From assembly GCA_004214065.1 (NCBI GenBank), contig SGZM01000002.1:42668-106667 (forward strand): a DNA stretch of 64,000 bases. Direction: 5' to 3'. A program made the position numbers and the translations under genes. A model generated the notes under the pieces. That model was not told the origin of the DNA, did not search any database, and saw only the letters and a list, made by a program, of their open reading frames with translations. How positions within the stretch are numbered: position 1 is the stretch's first letter; every line of letters starts with the position of its first letter. The stretch comes from Gammaproteobacteria bacterium. Its GTDB lineage: Bacteria > Pseudomonadota > Gammaproteobacteria > Magnimaribacterales > Magnimaribacteraceae. Below are positions 11,292 to 19,682 of the stretch, piece by piece.

Positions 11292-11984
11292 TTGATTAAA
11301 CCATTTGTTGTAATATTGCCTAGCGCAGGGTCAGGTTCACGTTTTGGTTCAGATACACCTAAACAATATGAAAAAATAAATGGAAAACTAGTTCTTGATT
11401 ACTCTATAGAGATTTTTTTAGCAATTAAAGAATGTAAGAAAATAGTGATTGCGATTTCTGATTACGATAATTATCACTTAAATTTGAAGCAAGACAGTCG
11501 AATAGATATTATCCATGGCGGTTTATCTCGTGCAGAATCTGTAAGAATAGGTTTTAAACATTTAATCTCCAGCGGTTTACAAGAGGATGTATTAATTCAT
11601 GATGCGGCTAGACCTTGTTTAGAACTTTCCCAAGTAAAAGATTTTCTTCAGTGTTTTTTTTCTGGAGATCATAGCGGTATGATTTTTGCTAAACCCTCTG
11701 CTAATAGTTTAAAAACTTCTTTTGATGGTGAGGTGATAAGTAAAAATATTGATAGGTCTGAGATATGGGAAGCGCAAACTCCACAAATATTTAATTTTAA
11801 GAAACTTTATAATGCTTATGATTTATATAAAAATGACATAAGCCTTCTTACAGACGAGTCCTCTCTTTTTGATGGATTAGAAGACCAAATACTTTTATAT
11901 GAAACTAAATCTAAAAATATAAAAATTACTTACAAAGAAGATTTAAAATTGGCTGAATATTTATTGAAAGCTATTGAGGACTGA
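11292..11984 (+). CDS. ispD: 2-C-methyl-D-erythritol 4-phosphate cytidylyltransferase
   Basis: Third step of the MEP isoprenoid pathway, forming CDP-methylerythritol. The 230-residue protein has the nucleotide-binding loop PSAGSGSRFG, KQYEKING, VLIHDAARPC and the WEAQTPQIF motif. The start is TTG at 11292, one base after the ftsB stop, with no ATG nearby that keeps the glycine-rich loop. The IspF partner follows, so MEP steps 3 and 5 are co-transcribed. Confidence 0.94.
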   Translation: MIKPFVVILPSAGSGSRFGSDTPKQYEKINGKLVLDYSIEIFLAIKECKKIVIAISDYDNYHLNLKQDSRIDIIHGGLSRAESVRIGFKHLISSGLQEDVLIHDAARPCLELSQVKDFLQCFFSGDHSGMIFAKPSANSLKTSFDGEVISKNIDRSEIWEAQTPQIFNFKKLYNAYDLYKNDISLLTDESSLFDGLEDQILLYETKSKNIKITYKEDLKLAEYLLKAIED

Positions 11985-11988
11985 ATCT

Positions 11989-12459
11989 ATGCGAATTGGA
12001 CAGGGTTATGACGCACATAGAATAAAACCTGGAAAAGGAATAATTCTTGGAGGAATTCCAATAGAATGTGACTATTCGATTGAAGCTCATTCTGATGGAG
12101 ACATCATAGTTCACGCTTTAATTGATGCTTTACTTGGGGCTGCGGCTTACGGAGATCTAGGAACTTATTTTCCCTCCGAAGATGAATCCATAAAGGACAT
12201 TTCTAGCCTTTCTATGTTATCAACTGTTCTAAATAAACTTGAAGAAGATAACTATAAGATTAAGAATATTGACTTAACTTATGTAGGCCAAGTACCTAAA
12301 CTAAACACCCATCGAGAAGAGATAAGAAATAATCTTTCGAAAGTTACTAAAATAGATATCGAAAATATTAGTTGTAAGGCCACCACAACAGATGGCTTGG
12401 GTTTCGAAGGAAAATTTGAAGGCATATCTTGTCATTGTGTTGTACTTATCGAAAGGTAA
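11989..12459 (+). CDS. ispF: 2-C-methyl-D-erythritol 2,4-cyclodiphosphate synthase
   Basis: The trimeric zinc enzyme of the MEP pathway that releases CMP to form the cyclodiphosphate. It begins MRIGQGYDAH, which carries the Asp and His metal ligands. It continues with LGGIPI, AHSDGDIIVHALIDALLGA and the ATTTDGLGFEG end. The frame is open from a TTG at 11974, but the ATG at 11989 gives the canonical N-terminus (156 residues). truD, which often follows, is absent; surE comes next. Confidence 0.96.
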   Translation: MRIGQGYDAHRIKPGKGIILGGIPIECDYSIEAHSDGDIIVHALIDALLGAAAYGDLGTYFPSEDESIKDISSLSMLSTVLNKLEEDNYKIKNIDLTYVGQVPKLNTHREEIRNNLSKVTKIDIENISCKATTTDGLGFEGKFEGISCHCVVLIER

Positions 12460-12468
12460 AAAAGATTA

Positions 12469-13239
12469 ATGTTAAAAATATTACTTTCTAATGATGACGG
12501 TTACGATGCCCCAGGTTTAGAGGTATTGTTTAATACCCTTAAAACCTTTGCAGATCTATTTGTAGTAGCTCCAGAAGTTAATAATAGTGGCGCTGGATGC
12601 TCAATCACTACTAATAAACCAATGAGAGTAACTAAACGCAGTAATGGTTTTCTATCTGTTACAGGAAAACCAGCTGACTGTGTTTATTTGGGAGTTCATG
12701 AGTTGGCGCCCTGGAAACCAGATCTCGTTATCAGTGGAATCAATTTAGGAGCAAATATGGGTGAGGACCTTCTTTATTCCGGTACTGTAGGAGCAGCCTT
12801 AGAGGCTAGAGATCTTCTTTACCCTTCCATAGCTATTTCTGCAGCAGCCTTTCATCAGCCTGGCTCAAAAGACTATATGGAACCTAATTATGATACTGCA
12901 GCTAATGTGGTCCTAGATATATTGCAAAATTATGATTTAAATGAAATAGATCCATCAATTGTTCTAAATATCAATACACCGAATGTAAGTTTTTCAAATG
13001 ATCTTGATTACAAAGTGACTTCAGTTGGTTCATGGGGGCCCAGAAATCCTCCTCAAGTTGAAAAAGATAAAAGTGGAACAGTTGCTTATTGGACAACTCA
13101 TAGAGATAGGTATTTAAAGAATGAAGCAAACTCAGATATAAAAACTTTAGAAGAGAATCTTGTTTCAATTTCACCAATTTTTCCTAATTACACAGTTAAT
13201 GAGATAACAAAACAAAACTTGAACTTAAAAAAGAAATGA
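12469..13239 (+). CDS. surE: 5'/3'-nucleotidase SurE
   Basis: A survival-protein phosphatase acting on nucleoside monophosphates. The N-terminus ILLSNDDGYDAPG supplies the paired Asp metal ligands. Further motifs are APEVNNSGAG, VTGKPADCVYLG and VISGINLGANMGEDLLYSGTV. At 256 residues it has the usual length. It overlaps pcm by an ATGA junction, keeping the conserved surE-pcm pair. Confidence 0.96.
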   Translation: MLKILLSNDDGYDAPGLEVLFNTLKTFADLFVVAPEVNNSGAGCSITTNKPMRVTKRSNGFLSVTGKPADCVYLGVHELAPWKPDLVISGINLGANMGEDLLYSGTVGAALEARDLLYPSIAISAAAFHQPGSKDYMEPNYDTAANVVLDILQNYDLNEIDPSIVLNINTPNVSFSNDLDYKVTSVGSWGPRNPPQVEKDKSGTVAYWTTHRDRYLKNEANSDIKTLEENLVSISPIFPNYTVNEITKQNLNLKKK

Positions 13240-13919
13240 CTATAGATAAAGGTGTCTTGCAAGGCCAGGGGATGACCTCTTTACGAACTAGGCAACGTCT
13301 AATAGAACGACTGACTGAAAAAGGTATTGCTGATGTAAGGATTTTAGAGGCAATGAGAGACAGCCCAAGACATTTATTTTTAGATGAAGCACTTTCAACA
13401 AGAGCTTATGAAGAGCTTGCTTTACCAATCGGGTATCAACAAACAATTTCTCAGCCTTATATTGTTGCAAGAATGACTGAATGTCTGATATCGGACGAAC
13501 GTTTAAGCGACAAACCACTTAACAATACTTTAGAGATAGGAACTGGGTGCGGTTATCAAACTTATTTACTATCTCTTTTCTCTAAAAAAGTCACAACGAT
13601 AGAGAGAATAGAACCTTTACAAGAAAAGGCTAAAAAAACACTTAAAGGATTAAAAGTAAATAATGTGAATTTTAAAGTCGATGACGGGAATAACTTAGAT
13701 CAAAAAAAATATGATGCAATTTTATCGGCTGCTGCACCTCTACAAATACCTCAAAATTTAAAAGAACGACTTAACATCGGTGGAAAATTGATCCTACCAG
13801 TAGGTGATAGCAGACAACAAATTCTTACCTTGGTAAAAAGAGTTTCCAAAGATAAATATATAGAAGAAAAATTAGAAGAGGTTTTGTTTGTACCTTTACT
13901 TAAAGGAGTGGTTTCATAA
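13236..13919 (+). CDS. pcm: Protein-L-isoaspartate O-methyltransferase
   Basis: Methylates isoaspartyl residues in damaged proteins with S-adenosylmethionine. The 227-residue protein has the characteristic MRDSPRHLF, IGYQQTISQPYIVARM and the SAM-binding LEIGTGCGYQT motif, then the substrate-side AAAPLQIP. It is coupled to surE by ATGA. In Pseudomonas-like genomes nlpD and rpoS follow; here a DUF368 membrane protein follows instead. Confidence 0.95.
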   Translation: MTIDKGVLQGQGMTSLRTRQRLIERLTEKGIADVRILEAMRDSPRHLFLDEALSTRAYEELALPIGYQQTISQPYIVARMTECLISDERLSDKPLNNTLEIGTGCGYQTYLLSLFSKKVTTIERIEPLQEKAKKTLKGLKVNNVNFKVDDGNNLDQKKYDAILSAAAPLQIPQNLKERLNIGGKLILPVGDSRQQILTLVKRVSKDKYIEEKLEEVLFVPLLKGVVS

Positions 13920-14761
13920 ATAATAAAGAAAATAATTTATCTTTATTCTTCAAGGGAGTTGCCATGGGTGTGGCTGAAATTATACCCGGTATCTCAGGAG
14001 GGACTTTAGCTTTGATATTGGGAGTGTACGAAAGACTTATTAATGCTATTCATGGATTTAATTTTTCACTTTTCCATTTAGTCAGAAAAAGAGAGCTAAA
14101 AGAAGCTTGGCAACAAATTGATGGCACTTTCATTCTAATACTCTTCGTAGGTATGCTGGTCTCAATTTTTATGCTCTCTTCATTAATTTTATTTTTCATG
14201 GACGAGTACCCAATTGTCTTTAAATCTTTTCTCTCAGCCATTTTGTTGTGCTCTGCTTTCTTAGAACCTCTGAAACCAAAAATATCTAAATCTTTCTTAA
14301 TTGGACTTTTTATATCTCTCATCGTTTGTAGCACTCTTTACCTTTTACCTTCGAAAGAAATAATAGAAATAAAGTCATGGTACGTATTCTTTTCGGGATT
14401 TATAGCGATCACTGCTTTAGTGGTGCCTGGAATTTCAGGTAGTTTTATTTTACTTCTATTGGGTTCTTATACAACAATGCTGCAAGCTGTAAGAAATCTA
14501 GATTTTCTGATTATTTCTATCTTTCTTTTGGGTGCTGTTATTGGATTACTTAGTATTGTGAGAGTAATAAAGTTACTTTACGAAAGACAAAAGGATTTGT
14601 TATTAGCAATTTTTTTTGGATTAATTATTTTTTGTATTCCACTCATATGGATTAGTACAACTAGTGCTTTAAATAGCTCTATAGCAGTCTTGCCCATATT
14701 GACTGGCATCTCATTCGGAGTATTCTTAATTTTCTTAATTCAGAAACTAAGACGAAATTAA
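13916..14761 (+). CDS. DUF368 family polytopic membrane protein; unusual start
   Basis: A membrane protein of the DUF368 family, which has been linked to undecaprenyl phosphate translocation in some bacteria (family-level knowledge). The repeated hallmarks are [10 protein letters not shown] near the N-terminus and [10 protein letters not shown] in the second half, with about eight hydrophobic helices. The first ATG is at 13964, but the family-like residues [11 protein letters not shown] are encoded in frame upstream of it. An ATA at 13916 is preceded by AAAGGAG with a 7-base spacer and overlaps the pcm stop. I therefore set the start there; 13964 is the conservative alternative. Confidence 0.8.
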   Translation: MNNKENNLSLFFKGVAMGVAEIIPGISGGTLALILGVYERLINAIHGFNFSLFHLVRKRELKEAWQQIDGTFILILFVGMLVSIFMLSSLILFFMDEYPIVFKSFLSAILLCSAFLEPLKPKISKSFLIGLFISLIVCSTLYLLPSKEIIEIKSWYVFFSGFIAITALVVPGISGSFILLLLGSYTTMLQAVRNLDFLIISIFLLGAVIGLLSIVRVIKLLYERQKDLLLAIFFGLIIFCIPLIWISTTSALNSSIAVLPILTGISFGVFLIFLIQKLRRN

Positions 14762-15090
14762 CGTTCGATCAAATCAAATTTATCTTTAACTTCTCTCCAA
14801 TTACCTGAGTCAGGAAGAGGATCTTTTTGCTCTACTATATTTGGCCATTCCATGCAGAGCTCTGCATTTAATTCTATATACTTTATTTGATCATCAGGTA
14901 CTTCATCTTCGGAATAGATTGCATCAATAGGACACTCTGGTTCACACAAAGCACAATCTATACACTCATCTGGATTGATGACTAGCATATTAGGGCCCTC
15001 ATAGAAACAATCTACGGGACACACTTCAACACAGTCTGTTAATTTGCACTTAACACAAGCATCTCCAACAATAAAAGCCATAAAAGACAT
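14758..15090 (-). CDS. fdxA: Ferredoxin, 3Fe-4S/4Fe-4S (FdxA type)
   Basis: A seven-iron ferredoxin of 110 residues. The clusters are held by [17 protein letters not shown] near the N-terminus and [16 protein letters not shown], followed by the long acidic C-terminal tail typical of FdxA. The start used gives [10 protein letters not shown]; an ATG three codons further in is possible. It is convergent with the DUF368 gene, overlapping it by 4 bases. In Pseudomonas fdxA lies beside rpoS and mutS, neither of which is here. It may donate electrons to the 2-oxoacid oxidoreductase system further along, but that is only a guess. Confidence 0.93.
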   Translation of the reverse strand: MSFMAFIVGDACVKCKLTDCVEVCPVDCFYEGPNMLVINPDECIDCALCEPECPIDAIYSEDEVPDDQIKYIELNAELCMEWPNIVEQKDPLPDSGNWREVKDKFDLIER

Positions 15091-15134
15091 TTTATCAGTT
15101 AAAGAATATTTCAGTAACCATCACCTAGACAAAG

Positions 15135-15153
15135 ATTAGAATTCTGTTCTAAT
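15135..15153. repeat. Inverted repeat between fdxA and pncC
   Basis: ATTAGAA at 15135-15141 and TTCTAAT at 15147-15153 form a 7-bp inverted repeat with a 5-base spacer in the divergent fdxA-pncC gap. It resembles the TTAGAATTCTAA core of the palindrome in front of dapA at 32317-32334. It could be an operator; no regulator is known. Confidence 0.3.
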
Positions 15154-15176
15154 GGTTTCTATTACTATCTGGCAAA

Positions 15177-15665
15177 TTGGAATTAAATAATTTAGAAAAA
15201 CTTAGTGCTAATTTGGGCACGCTTCTGCAGAAAAACAAAATGTATTTTACCTCTGCAGAATCTTGTACAGGAGGATTATTATCTCAATCCATAGTCTCTG
15301 TCCCTGGAAGTTCTGCATGGTTTGGTTGCAGCTTTATAACTTATTCAAATATCTCAAAACATAAGATCCTTGGTGTTTCTAAAGAAACACTTAAGTCCTT
15401 TGGGGCTGTAAGTGAGGAGGTGGTTGGAGAGATGGTTATTGGTGCTTTAAAGGAGAGTAAGGCTGACCTAGGTATTGCCATAAGTGGAATAGCTGGTCCC
15501 GGAGGAGGCACTCCGGAAAGGCCTGTTGGAACGGTTTGCTTAGCTTGGAAAATTAATGGGGAACCCGAAATAAAGAAAACTTTTTTATTCAAAGGGAGTA
15601 GAAATGAGGTACGTTATAAGACTGCTGTTAAAGCATTAGAGGAGGCAATAAGCTTATTCAAATAA
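15177..15665 (+). CDS. pncC: Nicotinamide-nucleotide amidase (CinA C-terminal domain)
   Basis: Deamidates NMN to nicotinate mononucleotide in NAD recycling. The 162-residue protein is the stand-alone CinA C-terminal domain, with TSAESCTGGLLSQSIVSVPGSS, the SEEVVGEM segment and ISGIAGPGGGTPERPVGTV. The start is TTG at 15177; the only nearby ATG (15240) would remove the first helix. No clear ribosome-binding site is seen. It directly precedes recA, as cinA does in many bacteria. Confidence 0.92.
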   Translation: MELNNLEKLSANLGTLLQKNKMYFTSAESCTGGLLSQSIVSVPGSSAWFGCSFITYSNISKHKILGVSKETLKSFGAVSEEVVGEMVIGALKESKADLGIAISGIAGPGGGTPERPVGTVCLAWKINGEPEIKKTFLFKGSRNEVRYKTAVKALEEAISLFK

Positions 15666-15676
15666 AATTTAAATAA

Positions 15677-15707
15677 TACTGTTTATTTATACAGTATTTT
15701 GTATAAT
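15677..15707 (+). promoter_or_regulatory. LexA/SOS box and recA promoter
   Basis: TACTGTTTATTTATACAGTA at 15677-15696 matches the E. coli-type LexA box TACTG-N10-CAGTA, with an AT-rich centre. A perfect -10, TATAAT, lies at 15702-15707, and the box covers the -35 region. LexA repression of recA is therefore expected, which implies a LexA of the gammaproteobacterial type elsewhere in the genome. Confidence 0.88.
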
Positions 15708-15735
15708 GCAATAATATTCGAATTGGAGAAATATT

Positions 15736-16755
15736 ATGGCTCAAAAAAAGGTGACAGATATAAAAGAAGTAGACAAATCAAAACAACTGGATAATGCGTT
15801 AGGTCAGATTGAAAGACAATTTGGTTCTGGAACAGTTATGCGCATGGGTGAAAAAAGGCATGAAAAGATTCCTGCAATTCCAACTGGCTCACTTGGCTTA
15901 GATCTAGCCTTGGGTATAGGTGGACTCCCTAGAGGAAGAATAGTAGAAATATATGGCCCTGAATCTTCAGGTAAAACTACCTTAACACTCGAAGTAATAG
16001 CCCAATGCCAAAAACTTGGAGGAACAGCTGCTTTTATTGATGCCGAGCACGCTTTGGATCCCATATATGCTGCAAAGCTAGGCGTAAATGTAGATGAACT
16101 TTTAGTTTCCCAACCTGACACAGGTGAACAGGCTCTCGAAGTTGCAGATATTATGGTTTCTTCCGGTGGTATTGATATTCTGGTAATAGACTCTGTGGCA
16201 GCACTAGTTCCTAAGGCTGAGATAGAAGGTGAAATGGGAGATCATCATGTAGGCTTGCAGGCAAGACTTATGTCTCAGGCATTAAGAAAGATAACTGGAA
16301 ACGTAAAAAAATCAGATACCTTAGTTATTTTTATTAATCAAATAAGACACAAAATAGGAGTGATGTTTGGCAGCCCTGAAACAACAGCTGGCGGAAACGC
16401 GCTTAAATTTTATTCTTCTGTGAGAATGGATATAAGGAGAATTGGTACTGTTAAAGATGGCGATGAGGCTGTAGGTAACGAAACAAGAGTTAAAGTTGTC
16501 AAAAATAAAGTATCACCTCCTTTCAAGCAGGCAGAATTCCAAATCCTCTATAACAAAGGAATTAATAGGCTGGGCGAGTTGATAGATAAGGGTTCTGATT
16601 TAGATATCATAGAAAAAGCTGGAGCCTGGTACAGCTATGAGGGAGAGAAAATAGGGCAAGGCAAAGCTAACTCCATAGAGTTTCTTGAACAAAATCCTAA
16701 ATTACTCAAAACAATCGAAAAGCAGGTTATAGAAGCAATCAATAAAGAGGACTAA
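15736..16755 (+). CDS. recA: Recombinase RecA
   Basis: The strand-exchange and SOS coprotease protein. The 339-residue sequence has Walker [10 protein letters not shown] near residue 74, the IDAEHALDP motif, Walker [12 protein letters not shown], the L2 loop ([28 protein letters not shown]) and a short acidic C-terminus. A GGAGAAA ribosome-binding site precedes the ATG. recX does not follow; a hairpin terminator does. Confidence 0.98.
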   Translation: MAQKKVTDIKEVDKSKQLDNALGQIERQFGSGTVMRMGEKRHEKIPAIPTGSLGLDLALGIGGLPRGRIVEIYGPESSGKTTLTLEVIAQCQKLGGTAAFIDAEHALDPIYAAKLGVNVDELLVSQPDTGEQALEVADIMVSSGGIDILVIDSVAALVPKAEIEGEMGDHHVGLQARLMSQALRKITGNVKKSDTLVIFINQIRHKIGVMFGSPETTAGGNALKFYSSVRMDIRRIGTVKDGDEAVGNETRVKVVKNKVSPPFKQAEFQILYNKGINRLGELIDKGSDLDIIEKAGAWYSYEGEKIGQGKANSIEFLEQNPKLLKTIEKQVIEAINKED

Positions 16756-16797
16756 TTTCTCTTTCTCATAAAGCCTGTTTTGTTATAGGATTCTAAT

Positions 16798-16823
16798 GTG
16801 GCGACGTTTAAAGTCGCCACTTT
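16798..16823 (+). terminator. Rho-independent terminator after recA
   Basis: GTGGCGAC at 16798-16805 pairs perfectly with GTCGCCAC at 16813-16820 around a 7-base loop. Only three T follow, so it is a strong hairpin with a short tail. It is strikingly GC-rich against the AT-rich surroundings and sits between recA and the thiolase. Confidence 0.6.
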
Positions 16824-16844
16824 CATGAATATAAAGGAGAGATT

Positions 16845-18023
16845 ATGGGAAATGCGTATATTGTTGGTGCGGTAAGGACACCCGGTGGAAGAAAGAATGG
16901 TAAATTGAGCCAATGGCATCCTACTGATTTGGGTGCATTAGTTTTGGATGAAATTGTTCAAAGAACTGGAGTTAAACCAGAACTGATAGATGACGTAATA
17001 TTTGGTTGTGTAAGTCAATCTGGAGCTCAATCAGGTAATGTTGCAAGAAATGCAGTACTTGCATCTTCGCTTCCAGAATCTGTACCAGGAACTACTGTAG
17101 ATAGGCAATGTGGATCTTCTCAGCAAGCTATACATTTTGCTGCTCAAGCAGTTATGTCAGAAACACAGGACATCGTGATAGCGGGCGGTGTGGAGGTAAT
17201 GAGCCAAGTGCCTATTGGAGCTGCTGTAATAGATAGCTTCAAGGCTGGCCATGGACAGCCTTACGGTGGAAAGGGGACAAGTGAAAGATATCCTGGAGTT
17301 CAATTCAGTCAATTCACTGGAGCTGAAATGATGGCAGATAGATGGGATATGTCTCGTGAAGAGCTAGATTCTTTTGCTCTAGCTAGTCATCAGAAAGCTA
17401 TAAACGCTACTGAAGGAGGCTTTTTTGATAGAGAAATTGTTCCTGTTGAAGGAGATCTGCCTAATGGTGATAAAGAAATGGTGACTGTTGATGAAGGTAT
17501 AAGATTTGATGCTAGCGAGGAAAGTCTATCGGGTTTAAATACCCTTTCAGAAGATGGTGTTTTAACAGCAGGAACTTCTAGCCAAATTTGCGATGGTGCA
17601 GCAGCAGTTATGCTGGTCAATGATGCTGGTCTAGAAAAACTTGGTTTAAAACCTAGAGCCAAGGTTGTTGCGTTAGCACTAGCAGGAGATGATCCTGTTA
17701 TTATGCTCACCGGTCCTATACCTGCCTCTAAAACTGTTCTAGATAAAGCATCTATGTCTATTGAAGATATAGATTTATATGAAGTTAATGAAGCATTCGC
17801 ACCTGTTCCTTTGGCATGGGCTAAAGAACTGAATGCAGATTTGGATAAATTAAATGTCAATGGAGGCGCTATGGCCTTAGGTCATCCTCTTGGAGGGACT
17901 GGCGCTAAGCTTATGACAACATTACTTCATGAACTAGAAAGAAGAGAAGCAAGATTTGGGTTGCAGGCTATATGTGAAGGTGGTGGAACTGCGAACGCAA
18001 TGATTATAGAAAGACTAAGCTAG
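16845..18023 (+). CDS. Acetyl-CoA acyltransferase (thiolase)
   Basis: A thiolase of 392 residues acting in fatty-acid breakdown or acetoacetyl-CoA metabolism. The nucleophile is Cys89 in VDRQCGSSQQA. The C-terminal half carries NEAFAPVPLAW, the His motif NGGAMALGHPLGGTGA and the second Cys in CEGGGTANAMI. The substrate chain length cannot be read from the sequence. It has its own strong AAGGAGA ribosome-binding site behind the recA terminator and is convergent with proS, overlapping it by 4 bases. Confidence 0.93.
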   Translation: MGNAYIVGAVRTPGGRKNGKLSQWHPTDLGALVLDEIVQRTGVKPELIDDVIFGCVSQSGAQSGNVARNAVLASSLPESVPGTTVDRQCGSSQQAIHFAAQAVMSETQDIVIAGGVEVMSQVPIGAAVIDSFKAGHGQPYGGKGTSERYPGVQFSQFTGAEMMADRWDMSREELDSFALASHQKAINATEGGFFDREIVPVEGDLPNGDKEMVTVDEGIRFDASEESLSGLNTLSEDGVLTAGTSSQICDGAAAVMLVNDAGLEKLGLKPRAKVVALALAGDDPVIMLTGPIPASKTVLDKASMSIEDIDLYEVNEAFAPVPLAWAKELNADLDKLNVNGGAMALGHPLGGTGAKLMTTLLHELERREARFGLQAICEGGGTANAMIIERLS

Positions 18024-19294
18024 GTCTTTATAAGTGAAATTAAGTCCTGATGAGAGACTAGTTCAGGTTTCTCATCTTGCCTTTTCTTAAATTCAATTTC
18101 GCCTGTTTCTAGAGTTCGTTCTCCTATTATTACCGTTGCAGGTATCCCAATAACTTCCATGTCGGAAAACTTAACACCAGGTCTCTTATCCCTATCATCC
18201 CATAGGACTTCAATGTCATTCTCTTTAAATAATTGATAAATTTCTAAACATTTATCTTTTATCTCTTTTTTATCTTTCGTATTAACTTCTACAAGAGCAA
18301 CCTGATAAGGAGCTAGGGCACTTGGCCAGACTATACCTTTTTCATCATGATTTTGTTCTATAGCTGCAGCTACAATTCTAGAAGCACCTATCCCATAGCA
18401 GCCCATTTCAGGATAAATATCATGATCTTCTCCAGGAATCCTTAGATTTAGGACTTCAGAATATTTTTTTCCTAACTTAAAAATATGACCTACTTCTATT
18501 CCTCTTTTTAACTTAAGAATTCCGTTACCATCTGGACTTGGTTTTCCTTCTAAGGAAAAGGGGTCTTGACCTTCTTGCAACTCTGTTAGTAATTCCGCAT
18601 TTATTGCATATTCACTTTTGTCACTAAACGCTAGTAGATCTTCACCAGATTCAGCAAGCACATGAAATTCTTCAGATTCTGACCCTCCAATAGCACCACT
18701 ATCTGCTTTAACAACTCGATAGTCTAATCCAATCTTATTGAAAATCTTTGTATAAGCTTCTTTCATTATCAGATAGCTATTACCTAGACTTTCTTTGTCA
18801 AGATCAAAAGAATAAGCATCCTTCATTATAAATTCTCTAGACCTCATCACTCCAAACCTAGGTCTAATTTCATCTCTAAATTTAGTTTGGATTTGATATA
18901 AGGTTACAGGAAGCTGTTTATAGCTTGTTAAAAGATTTTTGCACAGGTCTGTAATAATTTCTTCATGAGTTGGGCCTAAACAAAATTTATTTTCATGCCT
19001 ATCTAAAAAAACTAGAAGCTCTTGCCCATATTGATCTATTCTCCCTGAGTCTTCCCAAAGTGTGGCAGGTTGAACCATAGGCATAAGGATTTCCTGAGCT
19101 CCTGCGAAATTCATTTCTTCTCTAATAATATTTTCTACTTTTTGAAGGACTTTCTTTCCTGTCGGAAGCCAGTTATAAATTCCTGAAGAAACCTGTCTTA
19201 TCAAGCCAGCTCTAATCATTAGTTTATGACTAACAATCTCTGCATCAGAAGGATTTTCTCTTTGCGTCCCTAAAATTAACTGTGAAGCTTTCAT
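18020..19294 (-). CDS. proS: Proline-tRNA ligase, short form without editing domain
   Basis: Charges tRNA-Pro. At 424 residues it is much shorter than the E. coli enzyme (572). The class II motifs are present: PTHEEI, RDEIRPRFGVMRSREFIMKDAYSF, and GCYGIGASRIV. The anticodon-binding domain is intact. The insertion (INS) editing domain normally found between motifs 2 and 3 is replaced by about 45 residues around DGNGILKLKRGIEVGHIFKLG. Short forms of this kind are known from alphaproteobacteria. It is divergent from the FmdB-like gene. Confidence 0.95.
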   Translation of the reverse strand: MKASQLILGTQRENPSDAEIVSHKLMIRAGLIRQVSSGIYNWLPTGKKVLQKVENIIREEMNFAGAQEILMPMVQPATLWEDSGRIDQYGQELLVFLDRHENKFCLGPTHEEIITDLCKNLLTSYKQLPVTLYQIQTKFRDEIRPRFGVMRSREFIMKDAYSFDLDKESLGNSYLIMKEAYTKIFNKIGLDYRVVKADSGAIGGSESEEFHVLAESGEDLLAFSDKSEYAINAELLTELQEGQDPFSLEGKPSPDGNGILKLKRGIEVGHIFKLGKKYSEVLNLRIPGEDHDIYPEMGCYGIGASRIVAAAIEQNHDEKGIVWPSALAPYQVALVEVNTKDKKEIKDKCLEIYQLFKENDIEVLWDDRDKRPGVKFSDMEVIGIPATVIIGERTLETGEIEFKKRQDEKPELVSHQDLISLIKT

Positions 19295-19405
19295 ATTTTT
19301 TGTTTGATAATACTAACATATAGCTAGTTTTCGAGAATCTATATAATTAAAATTGCTATAATTGCTGATTAGTTATAAATACAATTCTTTATTGATAAAG
19401 TTTTT

Positions 19406-19675
19406 ATGCCAACATATATTTTTAAAAATACTAAAACAAACGAGATTTTCGAACAACAAATGCGAATCTCGGAATTAGACTTGTTTAAAAAGGATAATCC
19501 TGACCTAGTCCAGATGCCTACAGCACCCTCGTTTAGATTAAAAGGTACTGGTTGGTATGAAACAGACTTTAAAACAGGAAACAAAAAAAATATTGCTAAA
19601 AGTGACAACGAGAGTACTTCAACAAAAAAATCTACAGAAAAGAAAGAAGATAAACCTAAAAAAGCTTCTTCTTAA
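19406..19675 (+). CDS. FmdB-family-like small protein lacking its zinc-ribbon cysteines
   Basis: An 89-residue protein in the slot upstream of aspS, where gammaproteobacteria usually encode an FmdB-family zinc-ribbon protein. The second half keeps the family-like stretch PSFRLKGTGWYETDFKTG followed by a Lys/Ser/Glu-rich tail. The first half (MPTYIFKNTKTNEIFEQ onward) contains no cysteine at all, so the CxxC pairs of the ribbon are gone. Phage and cyanophage proteins with a similar Cys-less N-terminus exist, as far as I recall. Function unknown. Confidence 0.75.
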   Translation: MPTYIFKNTKTNEIFEQQMRISELDLFKKDNPDLVQMPTAPSFRLKGTGWYETDFKTGNKKNIAKSDNESTSTKKSTEKKEDKPKKASS

Positions 19676-19682
19676 AAATTAA

